From: Flavobacterium pallidum
GTDB lineage: Bacteria > Bacteroidota > Bacteroidia > Flavobacteriales > Flavobacteriaceae
NCBI RefSeq assembly: GCF_003097535.1
Contig: NZ_CP029187.1
Location: forward strand, 2,976,001-3,040,000
Reading direction: 5' to 3'
Length of the DNA: 64,000 bases
Positions 17,644-23,753 of the stretch are shown here, one piece after another; positions within the stretch are counted from its first letter, which is position 1; every line of letters begins with the position of its first letter. Both the position numbers and the translations under genes were made by a program. The notes below the pieces were generated by a model, which did not search any database, was not told where the DNA came from, and worked only from the letters and a program-made list of their open reading frames with translations.

Positions 17644-18714
17644 ATGAAAAAATTCCTGATTATCACCTTAAGTGCTTCATTTTTAATTTGCTGTAAAAAA
17701 GACCCTGCCGAAAATCCGAAAGCCGATAATGCCATTGAAAGGATTTTCGCTTCCGCAGATGTTGACACGATTACTGCTGACAGCATGTCGATAAGGGCAA
17801 TTCTTATTGATAAGGACAAACTATGGTATGCCGCCAATGATGGCAAATACGGATTTTACGACCTCTCCAGAGGGAAAATGTTCAACGGCCATATCGCCCT
17901 TGATTCTTTAAAACCGGAATTCCGAAGCATCTCCAAAACCGCTGAAAACATATTTATCCTCAATGTAGGAAGTCCTGCATTGTTATATAAAATCTCAAAA
18001 GACGGCAGGCAGGCAAAAATAGTGTATCGCGAAAATGACCCCAAAGCGTTTTATGACAGCATGCAGTTTTTTAACGATAAGGGAGGCATCGCGATGGGGG
18101 ACCCGACTGGAAACTGTCTTTCCGTAATTACAACAACTGACGGCGGCGACAGCTGGAAGAAAATTCTGTGTGATAAATTACCTGCAATCACAGAAGGCGA
18201 AGCAGCATTTGCAGCAAGCAATACCAACCTGATTGTAAAAGGCAGTAACATCTGGATGGTTTCCGGCGGAAAAAAATCACGTTTGTTCCATTCGCCTGAT
18301 AAAGGGAAAACCTGGAACGTCTACAACACGCCAATTGTACAGGGTAAAGTCATGACGGGCATCTTCACCGCCGATTTTTATGATGACAACAACGGATTCA
18401 TTGCCGGTGGTGATTACGAAATCCCAGGCCAAAACCACGGTAATAAAGCCATTACCTCTGATGGTGGGAAAAACTGGAAACTGGTTGCCGAAAACAAAGG
18501 TTTTGGTTACGCATCCTGTGTACAATATGTACCGGGCAGCCATGCAAAACAACTCGTTTGCGTGGGCCCATCCGGATTGCAGTATTCTTCAGATTCAGGA
18601 AATAACTGGAAACAATTATTGAAAGACAAGGATTTATACACCATCCGGTTCCAGAATGATTCTGTAGCTTTTGCCGCTGGCAGGAATAAAATCGTCAGGG
18701 TGAGATTTAAATGA
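17644..18714 (+). CDS. Ycf48/BNR-repeat-like lipoprotein
   Basis: A 356-residue protein with a lipoprotein signal (hydrophobic start, then a Cys in LICCKKDP at about residue 16). The mature part is a beta-propeller of the photosystem-assembly Ycf48 / sialidase-BNR type. The repeated motif S-x-D-x-G-x-x-W is seen as TTDGGDSWKKI, SPDKGKTWNVY, TSDGGKNWKLV and SSDSGNNWKQL. In Bacteroidota such proteins are called oxidoreductases or YCF48-related, but their function is unknown. There is no photosynthetic context. It is a single gene convergent with the helicase gene, with repeat copy B between them. Confidence 0.88.
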   Translation: MKKFLIITLSASFLICCKKDPAENPKADNAIERIFASADVDTITADSMSIRAILIDKDKLWYAANDGKYGFYDLSRGKMFNGHIALDSLKPEFRSISKTAENIFILNVGSPALLYKISKDGRQAKIVYRENDPKAFYDSMQFFNDKGGIAMGDPTGNCLSVITTTDGGDSWKKILCDKLPAITEGEAAFAASNTNLIVKGSNIWMVSGGKKSRLFHSPDKGKTWNVYNTPIVQGKVMTGIFTADFYDDNNGFIAGGDYEIPGQNHGNKAITSDGGKNWKLVAENKGFGYASCVQYVPGSHAKQLVCVGPSGLQYSSDSGNNWKQLLKDKDLYTIRFQNDSVAFAAGRNKIVRVRFK

Positions 18715-18717
18715 ATA

Positions 18718-18800
18718 GGGATTTTAAGACGGTAAGACAGTAAGATTTTAAGATTACGCTAATAGTCTAATACTCTTATAGCGCAGCGGTCTTAAAATCC
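18718..18800. repeat. Dispersed inverted-repeat element, copy B
   Basis: This element lies between the convergent Ycf48-like and helicase genes. Its outer arms ggattttaagac (18719-18730) and gtcttaaaatcc (18789-18800) are perfectly complementary over 12 bases. The right arm is preceded by gcgcagcg, the inner part of the family consensus; the left arm has lost it. Confidence 0.75.
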
Positions 18801-18829
18801 AAAGACTAAAATATTGAACCCTGCACCTC

Positions 18830-20089
18830 CTAATACCACCGCTTCTTATTCTGCTTCGAACCGGTAGATTTCCGGGAGTTCTTATGTCTACCGCCGCTAC
18901 GGTTCGAGTTTGCCGCCGGTGCCGCTTCTGCTTCCGCTTCAGGCTCACCAGAATGCCACGGCCATGGATGGTCGGAAATCGTCTGCACATCAACCTTAAT
19001 GAGTTTTTGTATGTCTTTCCAGTAACCGTGCTCATCTTTGCTGCAGAACGAAATCGCTTCGCCGGCATTTCCGGCACGTCCCGTCCTTCCGATCCGGTGC
19101 ACATAAGTTTCTGGTATGTTCGGCAAATCAAAGTTGATCACATAAGGCAGCTGGTCGATGTCGATTCCCCTTGCGGCAATATCGGTAGCTACAAGTACGC
19201 CCACTTCCTTATTTTTGAAAGCATCAAGCACACGCTGACGCGCACTCTGGGATTTATCTCCGTGGATGGCTTCGGCGGCAACGCCTCTTTTACGCAGGGC
19301 TTTTACAACATTGTCTGCACCATGCTTTGTACGGGAAAAAACCAATACATCGTGCAGGTTTTCATTTCTTATAAGATGGTATAAAAGATTCCGCTTTTCA
19401 GTTTTTTCAACAAAATAGATTTTCTGGTTTACTTTCTCGGCCGTAGAAGAAACCGGTGTTACCGAAACCGTTGCAGGATCTTTTAGGAACATTTCGGCAA
19501 GTTCACGGATCGCAATCGGCATGGTGGCGGAAAAAAGCAATGTTTGCCTGTTATTTGGCGTTAGCTTTACGATCTTCTTTACATCATTGATAAAACCCAT
19601 ATCGAGCATCTGATCCGCTTCATCCAAAACCAAAGTGTGCAAGTGATCCAGGTTGATAAATCCCTGTTTGTGCAAATCAAGTAATCTTCCGGGCGTCGCA
19701 ATCAATACGTCGATTCCTTTACGAAGCTGTTCGACCTGTGGTATTTGTGATACGCCTCCAAAAATAGTCAACTGGCGTATGCTGGTATATTTTCCGTAAT
19801 CGTCGAAGTTCTGCCCGATCTGTACCGCCAATTCGCGGGTTGGCGTGACGACCAAGGCGCGGATATGCTTCAGTTTGCTGCCAGACCCCACAAGCCGGTG
19901 CAGGTGATGGATAATCGGTATGGCAAAAGCCGCCGTTTTCCCGGTTCCTGTTTGCGCACAACCAATAAGGTCGCGCCCGTCAAGGACAATAGGGATGGCC
20001 TGTTCCTGGATTGGCGTAGGATTGGTATAGCCCAAATCGGCTACGGCACGTTGTATATTGTTCGATAATGAAAGGTCTTCAAATTGCAT
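18830..20089 (-). CDS. DEAD-box RNA helicase, RhlE type
   Basis: A 419-residue ATP-dependent RNA helicase. Motifs in order: Q motif NPTPIQEQAIP, motif I AQTGTGKTAAF, Ia PTRELAVQIG, II VLDEADQMLDMGF, III SATMP, then in domain 2 VFSRTKHGADNV, ATDIAARGIDI and VI HRIGRTGRAG. RhlE-like helicases act in ribosome assembly and RNA turnover, often at low temperature. The C-terminal 50 residues are basic and Ser/Asn/Lys-rich (GGRHKNSRKSTGSKQNKKRWY), a likely RNA-binding tail. A -7 box (TATCTTTG, 20129-20136, minus strand) is 39 bases upstream of the start. Confidence 0.95.
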   Translation of the reverse strand: MQFEDLSLSNNIQRAVADLGYTNPTPIQEQAIPIVLDGRDLIGCAQTGTGKTAAFAIPIIHHLHRLVGSGSKLKHIRALVVTPTRELAVQIGQNFDDYGKYTSIRQLTIFGGVSQIPQVEQLRKGIDVLIATPGRLLDLHKQGFINLDHLHTLVLDEADQMLDMGFINDVKKIVKLTPNNRQTLLFSATMPIAIRELAEMFLKDPATVSVTPVSSTAEKVNQKIYFVEKTEKRNLLYHLIRNENLHDVLVFSRTKHGADNVVKALRKRGVAAEAIHGDKSQSARQRVLDAFKNKEVGVLVATDIAARGIDIDQLPYVINFDLPNIPETYVHRIGRTGRAGNAGEAISFCSKDEHGYWKDIQKLIKVDVQTISDHPWPWHSGEPEAEAEAAPAANSNRSGGRHKNSRKSTGSKQNKKRWY

Positions 20090-20128
20090 AAGATAGCTGT
20101 CACAGCCTTATTGCTGTAAAACAGGGCG

Positions 20129-20136
20129 CAAAGATA
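20129..20136 (-). promoter_or_regulatory. Candidate -7 promoter box of the helicase gene
   Basis: TATCTTTG on the minus strand is an exact TAnnTTTG match. A TTC rather than TTG lies at about the right distance upstream. The site falls inside a CGCAAAG-type repeat tract. Confidence 0.45.
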
Positions 20137-20162
20137 GTCTTTTTAGCATTGCGAAAATATTT

Positions 20163-20195
20163 AACCGCAAAGGCGCAAAAGATCCGCAAAGCCAG
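20163..20195. repeat. CGCAAAG direct-repeat tract
   Basis: Three imperfect copies of CGCAAAG occur between the helicase start region and the stop of the 176-residue gene. Similar tracts in this group often sit in intergenic DNA. On the minus strand each CAAAG reads CTTTG, the core of the -7 box. Confidence 0.4.
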
Positions 20196-20213
20196 GGTTC
20201 TAAACTTTTGGGG

Positions 20214-20744
20214 TTAAGATAAAGAAGATTTCGCCTGCTGCAGTGTTTTACCGTGGATGGCAATATCATCAATCAGGTTATTGCGTAAGGTTTCGATATC
20301 ACCGTCAAAATGCCTTGCCCATGCTTCTGAAGCGAAGAGGCTGCGGATTTCACGGATCCTTTTGGTGACTTCTGGAGCGCTAAACAATGTTTTGACATCA
20401 TCAAGCTTAAGATTATTCTTGTGCTGGTACACCACTGTCCGGGTTTGCGGATCGTAATCTATGAAATACAATTTCTCTGTTTCATTGTCAGGATGGAAGG
20501 TTGCCCAAAATGCAAAACCGAGTCTTAAACCATGTTTCTTATCAGCAGCTTCCAAACGCCATTTGCAATTCGCTGCCCGCCCCCAATGGTCTGACAAACG
20601 ATACACGCCACTCTCCATAAAAAAGTAACTGCTGCCGGATTTGCTTTTATGGTTTGGGCGCATACCGGAAACTTCCGACAACGGTTTTTCTTCAAATACG
20701 CAGAAGGTATGTTTGTGGAAGTTGGTTTTATTATATTGTGACAT
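20214..20744 (-). CDS. Conserved-looking hypothetical protein
   Basis: A 176-residue soluble protein that I cannot assign to a family. It has no signal peptide or membrane segment. Aromatic and charged residues are well mixed, as in a folded cytoplasmic protein: a beta-rich centre (YFFMESGVYRLSDHWG, LYFIDYDPQTRTVVYQH) and a helical C-terminal third (residues 110-170, TKRIREIRSLFASEAWARHF). Codon use looks like its neighbours, so a recent transfer is not suggested. It stands alone between the helicase gene and the YceI/pirin unit. The start is the ATG at 20744. Confidence 0.75.
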   Translation of the reverse strand: MSQYNKTNFHKHTFCVFEEKPLSEVSGMRPNHKSKSGSSYFFMESGVYRLSDHWGRAANCKWRLEAADKKHGLRLGFAFWATFHPDNETEKLYFIDYDPQTRTVVYQHKNNLKLDDVKTLFSAPEVTKRIREIRSLFASEAWARHFDGDIETLRNNLIDDIAIHGKTLQQAKSSLS

Positions 20745-20764
20745 GCTGTAAAATTAGTAAAAAA

Positions 20765-20815
20765 GGTTCACGGTACAAGGTTCAGGATAAAACCCTGGAC
20801 TTTGTACCCTGTACC
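20765..20815. repeat. Intergenic hairpin repeat (22-base imperfect arms)
   Basis: The left arm at 20765-20786 and the right arm at 20794-20815 pair at 18 of 22 positions around a 7-base loop; each contains GGTACA on its own strand. The element lies 3' of the YceI gene. It differs in sequence from the other repeat families here. It may act as a terminator-like hairpin for YceI or be a dispersed palindrome. Confidence 0.6.
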
Positions 20816-20831
20816 AATATGAAGTATGAAA

Positions 20832-21362
20832 TTACTGCTTCACAAACTGTAGTTCAATAACCAATTTCACCTCCTCGCTTACCAAAACCCCGCCTGTTTC
20901 CAAAGCGGCATTCCATGAAAGCCCCCAATCCTTGCGGTTCAGTTTTCCGGTGATGGAGAATCCTGCTTTGGTGTTTCCCCATGGATCTTTCATCAGTCCG
21001 CCGAATTCTACCGCTAGGCGTACCGGTTTTGTTCCTCCGTGCAAAGTCAGGTTGCCGTTTAGTTCATAGTCGCCTTCGTTGATTTTGGTAAACGAATTGG
21101 CTTCAAATTTCAGTTCAGGGAATTGTGCCGCATCGAAAAAGTCGCCACTGCGCAGGTGGTTGTCGCGGTCGGCGTTTCCGGTGTTGATGGAATCGGTTTG
21201 CCCGGTAAAATGCACTTTGGCGTTTTCAAAACTGTCGCCTTCGGTTTCAATGGAAGCGTCGAACTTGTCAAACTTTCCTGAAACATTGGTAAACATCATG
21301 TGTTTTACTTTAAATCCGATTTCTGAGTGTGTCGGGTCGATGACCCATTTTGTTGTCGACAT
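20832..21362 (-). CDS. YceI family protein
   Basis: A 176-residue member of the YceI lipocalin-like family, which bind isoprenoid or other amphiphilic lipids in a beta-barrel. The family pattern is clear: TKWVIDPTHSEIGFKVKHMM at the start, then GKFDKFDASIET, HLRSGDFFDAAQFPELKFE, GNLTLHGGTKPVRLAVEF and NRKDWGLSWN. No signal peptide is visible, so this is the cytoplasmic form. It starts 45 bases after the pirin stop on the same strand and is probably co-transcribed with it. Pirin and YceI pairs are common in Bacteroidota and Proteobacteria. Confidence 0.93.
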   Translation of the reverse strand: MSTTKWVIDPTHSEIGFKVKHMMFTNVSGKFDKFDASIETEGDSFENAKVHFTGQTDSINTGNADRDNHLRSGDFFDAAQFPELKFEANSFTKINEGDYELNGNLTLHGGTKPVRLAVEFGGLMKDPWGNTKAGFSITGKLNRKDWGLSWNAALETGGVLVSEEVKLVIELQFVKQ

Positions 21363-21407
21363 AATTTTATTGTTTATTTAAATTAATTATTTAATGATGA
21401 ATTGAAA

Positions 21408-22151
21408 TTAGCTTATGGTTGGAAGCTCCATGGGCACTTCCATCAAAAGGATTTCTGCGCCTTCCGACAATGATGTGATATTAATAGTGTTTGTATCACT
21501 GATGCCGAAGCCGTCACGGGTGCCAAGCGTTTGTCCATCAATTTCGAAGCTTCCTTTCAGGATGAATGCATAGATGCCATTTCCTTCTTTTTTAAGATTG
21601 TAGGAAGTAGTAATATGATTGTCAAATTCCCCTAAATGAAACCAGGCATCCTGGTGGATCCATACGCCTTCATCGTCAGCATTAGGAGATAGTATTTGCT
21701 GTAACCTGTTGTGCCTGTCGGCCACATCTAATGTGATTTGGTCATAACGCGGCACCACATTTCTTTTATTTGGTATTACCCAAATCTGCAGGAACTTTGC
21801 AGCCTCACCCTGGTTTTTATTGTATTCACTGTGGGTAACGCCGCTTCCGGCACTCATTACCTGTATGTCTCCTTTGCGGATCACGGCCGTATTACCCATA
21901 CTGTCCTTGTGCTCCAAATCACCTTCAAGCGGGATCGAAATGATTTCCATATCGTGGTGCGGATGTGTGCCGAAACCCATTCCGCCATTTACGCGGTCGT
22001 CATTCAATACGCGGAGCACCCCGAAGTGTACCCGCTCCGGATTATTATATCCGGCGAAACTGAAAGTATGGTATGATTCGAGCCAGCCGTGATTGGCATA
22101 GCCTCTTGTAGCAGCTTTGTGCAGCGTAGTATTTTTATTATTTGTTTCCAT
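21408..22151 (-). CDS. Pirin family protein
   Basis: A 247-residue bicupin. The N-terminal cupin holds the metal-binding cluster FGTHPHHDMEIISIPLEG with HxH and a downstream Glu/His (SGVTHSEYN). The first residues (RGYANHGWLESYHTFSFAGY) are the standard pirin start after a short leader. Pirins are Fe-binding proteins, some with quercetin dioxygenase activity and others acting as redox-sensitive regulators; which applies is unknown here. The length is typical. It heads a likely two-gene unit with YceI. An imperfect inverted repeat (GTTCCAGTGTTT at 22179-22190 and its partner at about 22198-22210) lies just upstream. Confidence 0.92.
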   Translation of the reverse strand: METNNKNTTLHKAATRGYANHGWLESYHTFSFAGYNNPERVHFGVLRVLNDDRVNGGMGFGTHPHHDMEIISIPLEGDLEHKDSMGNTAVIRKGDIQVMSAGSGVTHSEYNKNQGEAAKFLQIWVIPNKRNVVPRYDQITLDVADRHNRLQQILSPNADDEGVWIHQDAWFHLGEFDNHITTSYNLKKEGNGIYAFILKGSFEIDGQTLGTRDGFGISDTNTINITSLSEGAEILLMEVPMELPTIS

Positions 22152-22178
22152 GATTTTGTGTTTTAATTACAGGACAAA

Positions 22179-22210
22179 GTTCCAGTGTTTACACTTAAAA
22201 AACATTGAAC
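22179..22210. promoter_or_regulatory. Inverted repeat upstream of pirin, candidate operator
   Basis: GTTCCAGTGTTT and AAACATTGAAC face each other across about 8 bases, 28 bases before the pirin start. The match is imperfect and no regulator gene is adjacent, so this is a weak candidate. Confidence 0.25.
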
Positions 22211-22355
22211 TGGGACAAGAAATAGATTTGCAGGCAATTTGCAGTTTTTAATAGGATGCGAATTATACAACCATTACACGTAATTCCGTAAGGGGTTTCA
22301 CGCAAAACAATCTGAAATTTACATTCATAAAAATGTTAAACCAAAACCTAGTAAA

Positions 22356-22679
22356 ATGAAAAAATCAACCTTATATTTAGTAATGATGCTGCTTACCTTA
22401 ACATTGGCCCCTGCCAATACATTTGCAGCGACGGCTCCGGTTACCCATACATTAAGTGCTGACCCAACAGGGGAAATGCCTGCCAGGGTGAAAGTGCTGC
22501 TTGACCGCCTTGAGGAAATTAAGGCTATGGACAAATCCGATATGTCCCGTGCGGAAAGAAAAGCACTCCGCAAAGAGGTACGCGCCATAAAATCAGAGTT
22601 GCGATCCACAGGCGGCGGTGTCTACCTTTCGGTTGGTGCCATCATCATTATCATTTTGCTGCTGATCTTACTATTGTAA
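22356..22679 (+). CDS. Small secreted or membrane-anchored protein, function unknown
   Basis: A 107-residue protein with an N-terminal signal peptide (hydrophobic LVMMLLTLTLAP, cleavage near TFAA) and a strongly hydrophobic C-terminal segment (about residues 90-107, Ile/Leu only, preceded by GGGVYLSVGA). Between them is a short charged helix (RVKVLLDRLEEIKAMDKSDM). It is likely anchored in the membrane by its C-terminus with the helix in the periplasm. I know no function. It is the first of three consecutive small exported-protein genes on this strand. Confidence 0.8.
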   Translation: MKKSTLYLVMMLLTLTLAPANTFAATAPVTHTLSADPTGEMPARVKVLLDRLEEIKAMDKSDMSRAERKALRKEVRAIKSELRSTGGGVYLSVGAIIIIILLLILLL

Positions 22680-22707
22680 GCATTTTTAACAACCTAAGTC
22701 AACGATT

Positions 22708-23109
22708 ATGAAATTACTTAAAATAACAATAGCATTGATCTTCCTGAATGGTCTTTGGGCAAATGCACAAACTACGATCAATATAGGAACGACCGCTGAA
22801 ACTCCAGTTGTAAGGTATTATTACCTTCCGGAAGCTGAAGCTTATTATGACGCTAATGACAAGACTTACATTTATCTGAAAAATGGCAAATGGGGTCATT
22901 GGAAGAATCTTCCGCCCGGCCAGGCTAAAAAGGTCCGCTGGATTAAACTGAGTGATTACCGTGGGGACACGCCTTATGTTGATATTGAAAGGCACAAAGT
23001 GTTGTATGTGAAGCCAAAAACGGTTGTAGTTGCTACAAAGTCGAATACCGTAGCGGTAAAATCCTCAGGAAAAGTGAAGGCTAAAAGAGTCCATGTGACG
23101 AAAAAATAA
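22708..23109 (+). CDS. Small secreted basic protein, paralogue of the next gene
   Basis: A 133-residue protein with a signal peptide (residues 1-20, ending LWANAQ). The mature core has VVRYYYLPEAEAYYDANDK, YIYLKNGKWGHWKNLPPG and ISDYRGD-like (LSDYRGDTPYVD) segments that recur almost unchanged in the next gene. The C-terminal 35 residues are Lys/Val/Thr-rich and basic. No named family is recognised. The two genes have about 90 bases between them and look like an old tandem duplication that diverged mainly at the C-terminus. Confidence 0.8.
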   Translation: MKLLKITIALIFLNGLWANAQTTINIGTTAETPVVRYYYLPEAEAYYDANDKTYIYLKNGKWGHWKNLPPGQAKKVRWIKLSDYRGDTPYVDIERHKVLYVKPKTVVVATKSNTVAVKSSGKVKAKRVHVTKK

Positions 23110-23201
23110 ATTCTTTTCAGGTCAATCCGAGGAAAAATGCCTTCGCCTTTAAACCAAACCAAAGGCCGATTCGAAAATTAATAATATTTAAAACTACGAT
23201 T

Positions 23202-23636
23202 ATGAAAACATTACGATTAACCTTTGCATTACTGTTGTTTGCAATTGTCACAAATGCGCAGATCAACCTAAACATTAATCCTACGGTTGTCGAGGCAACT
23301 CCGAAACCGGTTGTAGTAAGGTATTATTACCTTCCTGACTATTCTTCGTATTACGATGTCTCAACTAAGAGGTATATTTACAGGACCAACAATCGTTGGA
23401 TCCGCGCTAAATACTTACCTGGACGGGCCAGAAACTATTCTTACGACAAGTGCCGTAAAATAGAAATCAGCGACTATCGCGGGGATAGGCCATATATTTA
23501 TTACAAAAAACATTATGCCCAGTATGCACCCGTAGTTGTCAGACGTCCTGCCGTGGTTTATGTGGACCGCAAACCCGGAAAAGGGCATGGGAAACACCAC
23601 GGCAAAGGACATGGAAAAGGCCACGGACATCATTAA
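23202..23636 (+). CDS. Small secreted protein with His/Gly/Lys-rich tail
   Basis: A 144-residue paralogue of the preceding gene. It has a signal peptide (ending VTNAQ), then VVVRYYYLPDYSSYYD, a Tyr/Arg-rich core and ISDYRGDRPYIYYKKHYAQY. The last 20 residues repeat Gly-His-Gly-Lys (GKHHGKGHGKGHGHH), a tail of the kind that binds Ni, Zn or Cu, or simply a charged disordered end. The sibling gene has a Lys/Val tail instead, so the tail is the fast-evolving part. A terminator at 23653-23676 follows immediately. Confidence 0.8.
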   Translation: MKTLRLTFALLLFAIVTNAQINLNINPTVVEATPKPVVVRYYYLPDYSSYYDVSTKRYIYRTNNRWIRAKYLPGRARNYSYDKCRKIEISDYRGDRPYIYYKKHYAQYAPVVVRRPAVVYVDRKPGKGHGKHHGKGHGKGHGHH

Positions 23637-23652
23637 AATAAGTTGAAAAATC

Positions 23653-23676
23653 GAAGCCCCGTCTGGGGCTTTTTTG
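23653..23676 (+). terminator. Terminator of the small secreted protein genes
   Basis: The stem AGCCCC / GGGGCT has a 4-base loop followed by a run of T, 17 bases after the stop at 23636. Confidence 0.9.
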
Positions 23677-23718
23677 TTAAACAAAAGGCAATGCAGTTAT
23701 GGGTTTGATATTATTGGG

Positions 23719-23726
23719 TATATTTG
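23719..23726 (+). promoter_or_regulatory. Candidate -7 promoter box of the PIG-L gene
   Basis: TATATTTG matches TAnnTTTG, 27 bases before the start at 23754. The TTG nearest upstream is too close for the usual 17-23 spacing, so only the -7 part is supported. Confidence 0.4.
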
Positions 23727-23753
23727 GCGACCATCAAAAATTGAAACCGGAAC

